Assembly (NCBI RefSeq): GCF_024626475.1
Contig: NZ_JANKHH010000007.1
Location: 248,001-312,000 of the forward strand
Length of the DNA stretch: 64,000 nt
Origin: Parerythrobacter lacustris
GTDB lineage: Bacteria; Pseudomonadota; Alphaproteobacteria; Sphingomonadales; Sphingomonadaceae
Direction: 5' to 3'
Part shown: positions 15,576 through 25,022 of the stretch, one piece after another
How positions within the stretch are numbered: the stretch's first letter is position 1
How the letters are laid out: the number at the start of each line of letters is the position of its first letter
Translations under genes and position numbers: made by a program
The notes under the pieces: model-generated
What the model saw: only the letters and a program-made list of their open reading frames with translations
The model's database searches: none
What the model was told of the DNA's origin: nothing

Positions 15576-18443
15576 CTACTCGACATCCCCCACCAGCGTG
15601 AACGGGGCCCAGGCGTTGGGATGCGCCCATGTGTCCTTGTCGGTGTCGTGGCTGGCGTCGTTGCGGATATCGCGCATCGCCTTTTGCAGTGCTTCGGCGC
15701 GCGAGAGCGCAGGGTTGTCCCGCTGCGCCGAGATCGCCCCGACAGTCAGCTCCGCCGCCACCGCGTCGCGCACCGGCCAGTGCGACGCGAGCAGGCTTTG
15801 TGCCCCGGCTAGGAAGAACGACTTGGCGAGGCCCGACAGGCCGGATGCTCCCGCGCTGCCGTCACCCGCAGCGGTGTTGCAGGCCGACAGGATGACCCAG
15901 CGCGCGTTCATCCGCAGCATGGCGATCTCGGTCATGGTGAGCAGCCCGTCGTCCGACGCGCTCCCGGTTTTTGGGGGAGTGAAGACGAGGCCCGGTTCGC
16001 TCGATCCGTCGATTTCGCCGGCCAGCAGCCCGTGGGTCGCGAAGGTCACGATCGCGGCTTTCGACAGGTCCGCCGATTTCACGGCGGCTTCGGTCGCCCG
16101 GTCACCGGTCATGATGGCACTGGCGGGTGCGCCCAGCACTTTGCGCATGGCCTCCAGCTCGGTTCCCGTCCCGGGCAGCCGCGCCATCCCGCGCAGGGCC
16201 TCGATATTGACCTTGGGCAATCCGTCGGCGTCGGTTGAGGGGACATAGGCCTGGCTGAAGCCGATCGCACGGATTGCGCCGCCGTCACGCGTTCCCCCGC
16301 GCACATCCTGGCCTCCGCCACGGGGCTGCGCCACCCCTGTGAGGGTGGGGTCGCCGAAGCCGATGAAGCCATCGGCATCATCGCTGTCGCTGCCGAATTG
16401 CCGCAGCAAGGCGAGCGATTGTACCGAGGGAAGCTGCGCCAGCGCATATTTGTCCGCCAGCCATCCGGTGGCGCGCAGGGCGGCCGGATCGCCGTCCAGC
16501 CCCTGCGGTTCGTCGGTCACCAGCACGCTGAAGGGCAGGGCCGAGAGGCTGCCACCAGCGACGACGAAGACATGGCGTTTGCCTTCCAGCACCCATTCGA
16601 CCGGCGCAACAATCTGGTTGTAAAGTGCCCAGGCTAGCCGCCGGTCGAACGGGTAGGGGCCCAGGCCCTGTCCCTCGGCGATCCATTCAGCCTTTTCTTC
16701 CGGCGTCGCTTCGACCGAGGCACCCAGATCCCACCGCAGCCGCCGGACGACCTCGTCGATCGTTCTCGCGGGCAGGTTTGAGACGTGCCAGTCCATGTCG
16801 CTGCCGGAAATGGCCATGATATGTGTGCCAAGCGCCGTCGGCAGCACGATCAGCACGGCTTCATCGCGCCCCTTGAGCATTTGCTGGAGGTCCGGCGCAT
16901 CGACCGGACGCGGTCTCAGGAGATTGAAGAACTGCGGAAATTTCTCGAGGAACTGCGCGTCGATCGCCTTGATCGCCGTTTCCAGTCTGCCCTGTTCGCC
17001 CTCGACCTGAGTCAGTTGTGTGCTGTCGGCGTTCTGTCTCATCAGCGTCGAGCGGGTCACAGCAAGGTTTTGCCATTGCTGGCTGAGTTCCTGCCGTTCT
17101 TTGGCGAGCGCGGCTAGCTCTGGCCCTTCGACCTCTGCCGCACGCTCGGCGGCGCGTCGGATCACCGCCATATTGGCAGGGCTTTCCATCGCCTCCTGAA
17201 TCGCGCCGATCGCTTCGTAGAACAGCACGATCCGGTTGATCTGCGGCAGACCTTCCTGCTGCCCCGCTTGGTGCAGGGTGTGGAGCCACAATTCGAAATA
17301 GAACGCATCTTCCTCGGTAAAGGTGGCGAGCGTACGCTGGCCGCGCGGGTCCAGCCCCACGACTTCGCGCCGCGCGCGGACCAGATCTGCGGCGAGCTGC
17401 GCTTCCTGTAGCGCCTTCGCCGGATCATTCCCCGCACGATCCAGATAGAGCGCGTAGCCGTTGCGGATCTGCGCGGTATAGGGATGTTCGGGCCCGAACA
17501 CCCGCTCGCTGCGCGGGACCAGGTCTTCCCAGATCGCCCTGGCAGCACCGGCATCGCCCTTGAAGGTCAATACGGTCGCCATGTCGGACATGCTGAACAG
17601 CGTATGCGCTGCGTCCGGGCCGAGCACGCGGGTACGCCGTTCGAGCGTGTCCTTGATCACCGGCAATGCCGCGTCGAACTGCTGCTGGTACATCAGCGAA
17701 GCGCCCATGTTCTGGGCGTAGACCAGCACACCGGGATCGTCGGGGCCGAAGGCCTTGCGGCCGGCTTCCAAAGCCTCGGCATAGAGTTCGCCCGCGAGAT
17801 CGTGCTTCCCTTGCGCTTCGAGCGTGCGGCCAAGGTCGTTGATCAGGTCGAGAGTCAGCTTGTCGCCGGAACCGTAAGTGGACTCGGCGAGATCGAGCGT
17901 CTGGCGCAGGATCGGTTCGGCATCCACCGGACGACCCTGATTCTTGATTGCAGTGGCAAGCCGCCGCCGGTAGCCGATGGCATCGCGATCGGAAGGCTCG
18001 CGGAACTTTGCATAAAGCGTTACGATCCGCTCGAGCGAGGCCTCGGCAAGGGTCCAATCGGCTGCTTCTTCGGCGCGGTCGGCGACGGCGATCAGAGCGC
18101 TGGTCAGGTCGCTCACCGCAGAGACCGCCTGCTCGCTATCCGCACCGGCGATGGCTTCATAGATTGCCGCGCGGCGCTCCATCGCGGCGATCGATGCGTC
18201 CCATTTCTCCTGCGCGAAAAGCGCATAGGCCAGAGTGAGCTGGGCCTCGGCAGCCTCGGCGGATTGCCTGCCGCTGGCGGCTTCCGCGGCAGCGAGCGCC
18301 TGCCGCGCGAGCGTTTCAGCCTCGCCCGCCTTGCCCTGTTCGATCAGCGCGGCGATCGCTTCGCCGCTCTGGGCATAGGCAGGGCTCTGGAACGCCAAAG
18401 CCGCCGCAGCGACCGCTCCAAAGAGATTCCGATAGGCTCGCAT
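15576..18443 (-). CDS. Exported TPR protein with CHAT (caspase-like) protease domain
   Basis: A 955-residue protein. Residues 1-24 (MRAYRNLFGAVAAAALAFQS, then PAYA) are a Sec signal peptide. Residues 30-420 are TPR-type helical repeats, with GQRTLATFTEEDAFYFELWL at their end, and a helical linker extends to about 510. The C-terminal CHAT domain carries the caspase-type dyad H804 in FATHGLLAGE and C855 in LSACNTAAGDG, plus SFFLAGAQSLLASHWPV. CHAT domains are peptidases of the caspase clan; substrate and trigger are unknown. The signal peptide implies a periplasmic or surface role. It stands alone, with no adjacent effector gene. Confidence 0.9.
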   Translation of the reverse strand: MRAYRNLFGAVAAAALAFQSPAYAQSGEAIAALIEQGKAGEAETLARQALAAAEAASGRQSAEAAEAQLTLAYALFAQEKWDASIAAMERRAAIYEAIAGADSEQAVSAVSDLTSALIAVADRAEEAADWTLAEASLERIVTLYAKFREPSDRDAIGYRRRLATAIKNQGRPVDAEPILRQTLDLAESTYGSGDKLTLDLINDLGRTLEAQGKHDLAGELYAEALEAGRKAFGPDDPGVLVYAQNMGASLMYQQQFDAALPVIKDTLERRTRVLGPDAAHTLFSMSDMATVLTFKGDAGAARAIWEDLVPRSERVFGPEHPYTAQIRNGYALYLDRAGNDPAKALQEAQLAADLVRARREVVGLDPRGQRTLATFTEEDAFYFELWLHTLHQAGQQEGLPQINRIVLFYEAIGAIQEAMESPANMAVIRRAAERAAEVEGPELAALAKERQELSQQWQNLAVTRSTLMRQNADSTQLTQVEGEQGRLETAIKAIDAQFLEKFPQFFNLLRPRPVDAPDLQQMLKGRDEAVLIVLPTALGTHIMAISGSDMDWHVSNLPARTIDEVVRRLRWDLGASVEATPEEKAEWIAEGQGLGPYPFDRRLAWALYNQIVAPVEWVLEGKRHVFVVAGGSLSALPFSVLVTDEPQGLDGDPAALRATGWLADKYALAQLPSVQSLALLRQFGSDSDDADGFIGFGDPTLTGVAQPRGGGQDVRGGTRDGGAIRAIGFSQAYVPSTDADGLPKVNIEALRGMARLPGTGTELEAMRKVLGAPASAIMTGDRATEAAVKSADLSKAAIVTFATHGLLAGEIDGSSEPGLVFTPPKTGSASDDGLLTMTEIAMLRMNARWVILSACNTAAGDGSAGASGLSGLAKSFFLAGAQSLLASHWPVRDAVAAELTVGAISAQRDNPALSRAEALQKAMRDIRNDASHDTDKDTWAHPNAWAPFTLVGDVE

Positions 18444-18539
18444 GCAGTGTCCCCTCCCGCAAATGTCCGTTTGTTTGTGTCCCCTGCTTCACGCCAGCGC
18501 AAGGCGAAACTTGCCGCACAAGTCCATGGACCGAATACG

Positions 18540-18571
18540 AAAAGCCCCGGCAGGATCGCTCCTGCCGGGGC
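18540..18571 (-). terminator. Rho-independent terminator after glnA
   Basis: Minus-strand stem of 12 perfect bp (GCCCCGGCAGGA with TCCTGCCGGGGC), a four-base loop and a TTTT tract, located 27 bp beyond the glnA stop. It separates glnBA from the CHAT gene. Confidence 0.85.
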
Positions 18572-18597
18572 CTTCGAGTGCTACCAGCAATCGCTCG

Positions 18598-20007
18598 TTA
18601 CATGCTGTAATACATGTCGAACTCGACCGGGCTCGGGGTGGTTTCCCAGCGCGAGACCTCTTCCCACTTCAGCTCGGCGTAGGCATCGATCTGGTCCTTG
18701 GTGAACACATCACCCTTGAGCAGGTATTCGTGGTCCGCTTCGAGGCTCTCGAGCGCCTCGCGCAGACTTCCGCAGACGGTCGGAACATCGGCGAGCTCTG
18801 CCGGGGGCAGGTCGTAGAGGTTCTTGTCCATCGCTTCGCCCGGATGGATCTTGTTCTGGATCCCGTCGAGGCCGGCCATCAGCAGCGCGGCATAGGCGAG
18901 GTAGGGGTTGGCCATCGCATCGGGGAAGCGGAACTCGACGCGCTTCGCCTTCTCGCCCGCGCCGTAGGGAATGCGGCACGAAGCCGAGCGGTTGCGCGCC
19001 GAATAGGCGAGCAGCACCGGTGCCTCGAAGCCCGGGACCAGCCGCTTGTAGCTGTTGGTCGTCGGGTTGGTGAAGGCGTTGAGCGACTTGGCGTGCTTGA
19101 TCACCCCGCCGATGTAATAGAGGCAGTTGTCGCTCAGGCCGGCATAGCCATTGCCCGCGAAGGTCGGCTTGCCATTGTCCCAGATCGACATGTGGGTGTG
19201 CATGCCGCTGCCGTTATCGTCCTTGATCGGCTTGGGCATGAAAGTGGCGGTCTTGCCATAGGCATGCGCGACCTGGTGCACGACATATTTGTAGATCTGC
19301 ATGCGGTCGGCGGTTTCGACCAGCTTGCCGAAGGTCAGCCCCAGCTCGTGCTGCGCGGCGGCGACCTCGTGGTGGTGCTTGTCGCACGGCAGGCCCATTT
19401 CGAGCATCGTGGCGACCATTTCGCCGCGGATGTCGACCGCGCTGTCGACCGGCGCGACGGGGAAATAGCCGCCCTTGGCGCGCGGACGGTGCGCCAGATT
19501 GCCGCTCTCGTATTCCTTGCCGGTGTTGGTCGGCAGTTCGATATCGTCGATCGCGAAGCCCGAACCGGCGTAGCCGTCTTCAAAGCGGACATCGTCGAAC
19601 ATGAAGAATTCGGCTTCCGGGCCGACATAGACGGTGTCACCGATGCCCAGCGTCTTCATGTAGTTCTCGGCGCGCTTGGCGGTGGTGCGCGGGTCGCGGC
19701 TGTACCAGTCGCCGGTCGAAGGCTCGACGATGTCGCAGAACACGATCATCATCGGGGTCGCGCTGAACGGGTCCATATAAACCCGCTCGAGATCGGGCTT
19801 GAGGATCATGTCGGACTCGTTGATCGCCTTCCATCCGGCGATCGAGGAACCGTCGAACATCAGCCCGTCCTCGAACTCGTCTTCGCCCATCACGCTGCCG
19901 ACCATGGTCAGGTGCTGCCATTTGCCCTTGGGGTCGGTGAAGCGAAGGTCGACCCACTCGATGCCTTCATCCGCGATTTGCTTAACCAGGTCTTTTGCTT
20001 TGGCCAT
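18598..20007 (-). CDS. glnA: Type I glutamine synthetase
   Basis: A 469-residue enzyme joining ammonium and glutamate with ATP; it assembles as a dodecamer. Typical blocks are [19 protein letters not shown] near residue 50, PEAEFFMFD near 130, and [20 protein letters not shown] near 260. [17 protein letters not shown] follows near 315. Y398 in [12 protein letters not shown] is the adenylylation site used by GlnE, so post-translational control is expected. It lies downstream of glnB with a 117-bp gap occupied by two hairpin repeats. The ATG at 20007 gives the canonical N-terminus. Confidence 0.98.
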   Translation of the reverse strand: MAKAKDLVKQIADEGIEWVDLRFTDPKGKWQHLTMVGSVMGEDEFEDGLMFDGSSIAGWKAINESDMILKPDLERVYMDPFSATPMMIVFCDIVEPSTGDWYSRDPRTTAKRAENYMKTLGIGDTVYVGPEAEFFMFDDVRFEDGYAGSGFAIDDIELPTNTGKEYESGNLAHRPRAKGGYFPVAPVDSAVDIRGEMVATMLEMGLPCDKHHHEVAAAQHELGLTFGKLVETADRMQIYKYVVHQVAHAYGKTATFMPKPIKDDNGSGMHTHMSIWDNGKPTFAGNGYAGLSDNCLYYIGGVIKHAKSLNAFTNPTTNSYKRLVPGFEAPVLLAYSARNRSASCRIPYGAGEKAKRVEFRFPDAMANPYLAYAALLMAGLDGIQNKIHPGEAMDKNLYDLPPAELADVPTVCGSLREALESLEADHEYLLKGDVFTKDQIDAYAELKWEEVSRWETTPSPVEFDMYYSM

Positions 20008-20028
20008 TGAGTCTTCCTTTGTCAGTCC

Positions 20029-20048
20029 CCCTCCCGCATGCGGGAGGG
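20029..20048. repeat. 20-bp perfect palindrome in the glnB-glnA gap
   Basis: CCCTCCCGCATGCGGGAGGG followed by TCTAGGGGTGGGC. It matches the look of a dispersed intergenic repeat common in alphaproteobacteria and is partnered by the related copy at 20097-20118. Confidence 0.7.
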
Positions 20049-20096
20049 TCTAGGGGTGGGCAAGTCCGGTGGTGGCCGTTTCCGGCCTGCCCCCGG

Positions 20097-20118
20097 CCCC
20101 TCCCGCGGGCGGGAGGGG
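20097..20118. repeat. Second hairpin of the glnB-glnA repeat pair
   Basis: CCCCTCCCG-CGGG-CGGGAGGGG, a 9-bp stem with a 4-base loop, sharing the CCCTCCCGC / GCGGGAGGG arms with 20029-20048. The pair brackets a 48-bp GC-rich centre and lies in the glnB-glnA mRNA. Confidence 0.65.
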
Positions 20119-20124
20119 GAGAAT

Positions 20125-20658
<534 letters not shown>

Positions 20659-20726
20659 TTAAAGGGCCGCACGCAAGTGACGAGGTGCTGCGCTTGCCCG
20701 GATTTGCGGCAAAGCTTGCCCAATAA

Positions 20727-21659
20727 TTAGGCAGTCAGCGACAGACCGGCTTCCTCCGGCAATCCGCACATCAGGTTGAGCGACTGCACCGCCGCACCGC
20801 TCGCGCCCTTGCCGAGGTTGTCGAGCCGGGCGACCAGCCGGGCGTGCCAGCCGCCTTCGTTGCCGAATACAAACAGCTCCATCCGGTCGCTCGGCGGGGC
20901 GTCGCGCTCGAGCAGCAGCTCTGCGGGTGCGGGACCTTCGGCGACCGAGACCATCGGCGATCCGGTATAGAATTCGCGTAATGCGGCGCGCAGGGTATCG
21001 GCGGTCGGCCCGCCTGCCATCGCCCCCAGGTGGAGCGGTACCTCGACCACCATCCCGCGATAGGCGGGGACGACCGAAGGGGCGAAGATCACCTCGTGGA
21101 CCAGCCCGGCATGGAGCTTCATTTCCGCGCGGTGCTTGTGCGCCATATCATAGCCGTAGGCGCGGAAGGCAGGCGCGCCCTCGGCCTCGAACCGCGCGAT
21201 CAGCGCCTTGCCTCCGCCCGAATAGCCGGACACCGCGTTGACGGTGTAGGGCCAGTCGGCGGGCAAGTGCCCCATGCGCACCAAAGGCGCGACGAGCGCG
21301 AGAAATCCGGTCGGGTAGCACCCCGGATTGCTGACGAAGCGGGCATCGGCGATTGCCTCGCGCCCGACCAGCTCCGGGAAACCGTAGGTCCACCCTTCGG
21401 CAACACGGTGGGCGCTGGAGGCGTCGATCACGCGGGTCGTATCGTTCTCGATCAGGGCGACGGATTCGCGCGCCGCGTCGTCGGGCAGGCACAGGATCGC
21501 AATATCGCAGTCGTTGATCGCCTGCCGCCGCGCTGTGATGTCCTTGCGGGCATCGCCTTCGAGCGCGAGCACGGAAAATTCGCTCCGCCCGGCCAGTCGG
21601 TCGCGAATTTCGAGGCCAGTGGTCCCTTCGGCCCCGTCGATAAAGACCGAGGTCGTCAC
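20727..21659 (-). CDS. argC: N-acetyl-gamma-glutamyl-phosphate reductase, short (type 2) form
   Basis: A 310-residue NADPH-dependent reductase of arginine biosynthesis, producing N-acetylglutamate semialdehyde. It starts VTTSVFIDGAEGTTGLEIRD with the nucleotide loop, has the catalytic Cys in FVSNPGCYPTGFLAL (about residue 117), and carries SGYSGGGKALI. The short length and the DGAEGTTGLEI start mark the less common ArgC type rather than the 345-residue enzyme. The GTG start overlaps the stop of the upstream SH3 gene (GTGA), indicating translational coupling. Confidence 0.94.
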   Translation of the reverse strand: MTTSVFIDGAEGTTGLEIRDRLAGRSEFSVLALEGDARKDITARRQAINDCDIAILCLPDDAARESVALIENDTTRVIDASSAHRVAEGWTYGFPELVGREAIADARFVSNPGCYPTGFLALVAPLVRMGHLPADWPYTVNAVSGYSGGGKALIARFEAEGAPAFRAYGYDMAHKHRAEMKLHAGLVHEVIFAPSVVPAYRGMVVEVPLHLGAMAGGPTADTLRAALREFYTGSPMVSVAEGPAPAELLLERDAPPSDRMELFVFGNEGGWHARLVARLDNLGKGASGAAVQSLNLMCGLPEEAGLSLTA

Positions 21660-22006
21660 TGCCCGAGCGGAGCGAGCGCGGCGGCGGGCAGCCAGCCGCT
21701 CGGCCCTTCGGGGCCGACCGCGCCCCAGCACCACGCACCGGCGGTATCGAGCAGTTCGAACCGGCTGCCTGCCGCAAGCTCGGTTACGGGATCGGCATCG
21801 TCGCCAGGATTGAGGCGCAGGGTCACCGCCTCTTCGCCGACAGAGCGGACCTGCGGCACCGCGTAATGCGGCACAAGATAGCGGTCGGCCAGCGCAATAT
21901 GCGCGATGTCGCCGCGCAGCGGCAGCGTGCCCGGAGCGGGGCGCGCAACCGGACCGGACAGGCCGAGCTGCCCGGTCGGAACCTGGTATTGCGTCACGTC
22001 ACTCAC
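21656..22006 (-). CDS. SH3-domain protein resembling the N-terminal part of a C40 (NlpC/P60) peptidase
   Basis: A 116-residue cytoplasmic-looking protein with no signal peptide. Residues 28-45 (LRGDIAHIALADRYLVPHYA) match, from memory, the start of sphingomonad NlpC/P60 peptidases, which are also usually next to the leucyl aminopeptidase gene. Residues 55-112 form a bacterial SH3 fold (VTLRLNPGDD to WCWGAVGPEGPSGWLP). The C40 catalytic domain, with its Cys and His, is absent: the frame stops right after the SH3 and argC begins. Either a truncated peptidase or a retained SH3 adaptor is possible. Its TGA is shared with the argC GTG. Confidence 0.75.
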   Translation of the reverse strand: MSDVTQYQVPTGQLGLSGPVARPAPGTLPLRGDIAHIALADRYLVPHYAVPQVRSVGEEAVTLRLNPGDDADPVTELAAGSRFELLDTAGAWCWGAVGPEGPSGWLPAAALAPLGQ

Positions 22007-22097
22007 GGCGGAAACGTCTGCCCCTGTTGCACGGCCCGCACAAGCGGATGCGCGCGCTTATCCGCTGGAAAGCCTAAGGGCAAGTTCACGCCATGCG

Positions 22098-23486
22098 CTA
22101 GGCTTTGCCGTAGCGCGCCTTGAGCATATGGAACGCCGCACGCAGGCCATAGGCCGCGCCGCCCTTGGGCCGTCCGGGCTTGGCGACGGGCCGCCAGGCG
22201 AAGGTGTCGAAATGCGCCCAGTCGATGCCTTCTGCGACAAAGCGGTCGAGGAACAAGCCGGCGACACTCGCCCCGGCGAAGCCGGTGGTGTGAGTGTTGT
22301 TCATATCGGCGATGTCGGAATTGAGCCATTCGCGATAGGCTTCGGGCAGCGGCATTCGCCACGCCTCGTCGTCATGCGCCTTGCCCGCAGCGATCAGTTC
22401 CTGCGCCGTTTCGTCGCGGCGGGTCATCAACGCGGGATACTCCGGGCCAAGCGCGACCCGCGCCGCGCCGGTCAGCGTAGCGAAATCGACGATGAATTCG
22501 GGTGCATCCTCGCTCGCGCGGGTCAGCGCATCGCCGAGCACCAGCCGCCCTTCGGCATCGGTGTTGCCGATCTCCACCGTCAGCCCCTTGCGCGATTTGA
22601 GCACGTCGCCGGGGCGGAAACTGTTGCCCGATATCGCGTTCTCGACCGCCGGGACCAGCACGTGCAGCCGCACTGGCAGTTTCGCGCCCATCACCAGGCC
22701 GGCCAGCGCCAGCGCATGCGCCGCGCCGCCCATATCCTTCTTCATCAGCAACATGCCCGCTGCGGTCTTGATATCGAGCCCGCCGGAATCGAACGCCACC
22801 CCTTTGCCGACGATAGCGATCCTGGGGTGCTTTTCATTGCCCCATTCCATCCGGATCATGCGCGGTGCGTGGCTGCGCGCAGCGGCGCGGCCGACCGCAT
22901 GGACCATCGGGTACTCCTGCTCCAGCGTGTCCCCCTTGGTGACGGTGAAGGTCGCCCCGTGGCGCTTGGCGATGGTTTCCGCTTCGGCTTCGATCGCGGC
23001 CGGGCCCATGTCTTCCGCCGGAGTATTGACCATGTCTGCCACCAGCGCGACCGCGCTCGCCTCCGCCACCGCCGGTTCAATCGCCTTGACCTGCCCGGTC
23101 ACCAGCACGCGCGGCCCCTGCGCCTTTTCATCCTTCTTGTAGCGTTCGAAGCGGTATTGCGCGGTCAGCCAGCCGTGCAGCGCGGGGCCGGGTTCGGCAT
23201 TGGCGAGCCGGTAGGTGCCTTGGGGCAGCACCTCGGCCAGCCGCGCGAGGCACAAGCTCGACAGTTTCTCCGGATTGGCCACCCCGCCGACCGCGAACCA
23301 TGTATCGCCATCGGGAACGATCCCGACCTGGTAGCCGCCGCCATCGAACTTCTGCGCCTTGAGCGCAGCGCGCTGTCCGCCCGAAAGCGTCTTGGCCCAG
23401 TCGGCGAAAACGTCGGCATTGACGAGATGGATTGGCGTGGCGTCCTGCCCTCGGTCGGGCTGGATCAGGGTGGTGAAATCGGTCAT
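22098..23486 (-). CDS. Leucyl aminopeptidase family protein (M17)
   Basis: A 462-residue cytosolic di-zinc aminopeptidase that removes N-terminal residues from peptides. The catalytic C-terminal half has GKGVAFDSGGLDIKTAAGML (metal-binding Lys/Asp), KKDMGGAA and NTDAEGRLVLGDAL (Asp-Glu pair plus the catalytic Arg). The N-terminal third is the less conserved regulatory domain. ATG 23486 (MTDFTTLIQP) is preferred to an upstream in-frame start at 23528. It diverges from map, with 71 bp between start codons. It is probably a PepA/PepB relative; the exact specificity is not evident. Confidence 0.93.
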   Translation of the reverse strand: MTDFTTLIQPDRGQDATPIHLVNADVFADWAKTLSGGQRAALKAQKFDGGGYQVGIVPDGDTWFAVGGVANPEKLSSLCLARLAEVLPQGTYRLANAEPGPALHGWLTAQYRFERYKKDEKAQGPRVLVTGQVKAIEPAVAEASAVALVADMVNTPAEDMGPAAIEAEAETIAKRHGATFTVTKGDTLEQEYPMVHAVGRAAARSHAPRMIRMEWGNEKHPRIAIVGKGVAFDSGGLDIKTAAGMLLMKKDMGGAAHALALAGLVMGAKLPVRLHVLVPAVENAISGNSFRPGDVLKSRKGLTVEIGNTDAEGRLVLGDALTRASEDAPEFIVDFATLTGAARVALGPEYPALMTRRDETAQELIAAGKAHDDEAWRMPLPEAYREWLNSDIADMNNTHTTGFAGASVAGLFLDRFVAEGIDWAHFDTFAWRPVAKPGRPKGGAAYGLRAAFHMLKARYGKA

Positions 23487-23557
23487 GCGACACAGATAGA
23501 GGAAAGCTCCCGCGTTCCAAGCTCGCAATTCGGAGCGTGGCTCGCTACATGGCGGGC

Positions 23558-24385
23558 ATGACCGAATATCAGTTGATCGACAGCCGCGACACCATCCACC
23601 GCGACGGCACCATCAAGCTCCACGGGCCGGAGGGGTTCGAGGGTATGCGCAAGGCGGGCCAGCTCGCCGCGCGCATCCTCGATGAAATCACCCCGCTGGT
23701 GCAGCCCGGTGTCTCCACCGCCGAGCTCGACGACAAGGTGCGCGAACTGACGCTGGCGGGCGGCGCGGTGCCCGCGACCATGGGCTATCGCGGCTATGCC
23801 CACAGCTGCTGCATCTCGATCAACCACGTGGTGTGCCACGGCATTCCGAGCGAAAAGGTGCTGAAGGACGGGGACATCGTGAACATCGATGTCACTCCGC
23901 TGCTCGACGGCTGGCACGGCGACACCAGCCGCATGTTCCTTGTCGGCGACGTGCCTCTGAAGGCGCGGCGGCTGGTCGAGGTGACCTACGAATGCCTGAT
24001 GATCGGGATCGAGAAAGCCCAGCCCGGCGCGCGGCTGGGCGATATCGGTGCGGCGATCGAACGGCATGCGATGCAGTATCGTTATGGCGTGGTGCGCGAA
24101 TTCTGCGGCCACGGCTTGGGGCGCCTGTTCCACGACGCGCCCGAGGTGGTCCACGCCGGGAAAGCGGGGACGGGGCCGGAACTCAAGCCCGGCATGTTCT
24201 TCACCATCGAACCGATGATCAACCTCGGCAAGCCATGGGTGAAGCTGCTGAGCGACGGCTGGACCGCAGTGACGCGCGACAAGAGCCTGAGTGCGCAGTT
24301 CGAACACTCGATCGGGATTACCGAGACGGGGAACGAGATTTTCACCGGCAGCCCGAAGGGGTGGAACAAGCCGGGGGATTATTAA
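23558..24385 (+). CDS. map: Type I methionine aminopeptidase
   Basis: A 275-residue dinuclear metalloenzyme removing the initiator methionine from nascent proteins. Metal ligands and signature blocks are CISINHVVCHGIPSEKVLKD, NIDVTPLLDGWHGDTSRMF, FCGHGLGRLFHDAPEV and FFTIEPMINLG, with the final Glu in QFEHSIGIT. The ATG at 23558 (MTEYQLIDSR) gives the usual length; ATGs at 23549 and 23537 are in frame and add three or seven residues. It diverges from the M17 aminopeptidase gene, an appropriate functional neighbour. Confidence 0.97.
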   Translation: MTEYQLIDSRDTIHRDGTIKLHGPEGFEGMRKAGQLAARILDEITPLVQPGVSTAELDDKVRELTLAGGAVPATMGYRGYAHSCCISINHVVCHGIPSEKVLKDGDIVNIDVTPLLDGWHGDTSRMFLVGDVPLKARRLVEVTYECLMIGIEKAQPGARLGDIGAAIERHAMQYRYGVVREFCGHGLGRLFHDAPEVVHAGKAGTGPELKPGMFFTIEPMINLGKPWVKLLSDGWTAVTRDKSLSAQFEHSIGITETGNEIFTGSPKGWNKPGDY

Positions 24386-24404
24386 GTCGAGCCAACAAAC
24401 TCGC

Positions 24405-25004
24405 TTAAGATTCCGGCGGTGCTTTCATGAACCATAGGGAGAATTGATATCCCGATGTTTTTTGGGTTTCAAGCTCATTGTCTATGTACTCAATTGCTGT
24501 CGTGCCGCTGGTGTCCCAAGATCTCATGAAAATAGGGAAATCTTGGCATGGAGAAATTGTCTTTGCAAGGAGCACCCTCACTAGGTCTCCGCTTTCCAAT
24601 TCGTAACAGCGCATCAAGACCCATTCTTCTTCTATTATTAGCCTGTCTAACCTCAGCGCGATCCAATCTCCCTCTTTCCATTTTGGGCTTGAACGCATTC
24701 GCTCTTCAGCGGGGATAATCTGAATTTGACCTCGCGGACTTAGATGATCTGAGTTGTCAGTGCACGGATGCTTGGGCCACGGTGGGCCCAGATCATCGAA
24801 GAAAACCCTGCTTCCAAATCCGTTCTGATAGAAGAACACTATATCGCCGCACACTGGGCATCGTGCATTCGGAATTGTGATGCTGCTAAAGGTGACTTTT
24901 GGCGGTTTTTGAACAGGAGCAGGTTTAGCGACTCGGTGTCCCCGATATCCGCCAATACACCAGCCACACATGCAATTTGCGTAGTGATTAAAGCCAGTCA
25001 ACAA
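24405..25004 (-). CDS. Cys-rich (zinc-ribbon-like) protein of unknown function on low-GC DNA
   Basis: A 199-residue soluble protein. Cysteines occur as C11-x-C13-xx-C16 (NCMCGWCIGGYRGH) and as C49-PV-C52, with H79 and C81 in GPPWPKHPCTDN, suggesting a zinc site around a conserved-looking RVFFDDLGPPWPKHPC block. I recall similar CPVCG...FFDxLGPPWPKHPC blocks in unannotated bacterial proteins, with no known function. The start is TTG 25004 because GAGGAG lies five bases upstream, inside the 18-bp gap after ccmB; an ATG at 24971 would remove the first cysteine. Two sampled 60-base lines have 29/60 GC against 44/60 in ccmB, a sign of transfer. Confidence 0.75.
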   Translation of the reverse strand: MLTGFNHYANCMCGWCIGGYRGHRVAKPAPVQKPPKVTFSSITIPNARCPVCGDIVFFYQNGFGSRVFFDDLGPPWPKHPCTDNSDHLSPRGQIQIIPAEERMRSSPKWKEGDWIALRLDRLIIEEEWVLMRCYELESGDLVRVLLAKTISPCQDFPIFMRSWDTSGTTAIEYIDNELETQKTSGYQFSLWFMKAPPES

Positions 25005-25022
25005 ATGGTCTCCTCTTGGCCA

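Noticed and set aside
20692-20721. Direct repeat GCTTGCCC twice, 22 bp apart, between argC and glnB
   Set aside because: Eight-base repeats of this composition are expected by chance and no regulator motif is recognised.
24405-25004. ccmC in the position after ccmB
   Set aside because: The protein is soluble, Cys-rich and lacks the WWxP-type heme motif and membrane helices of CcmC.
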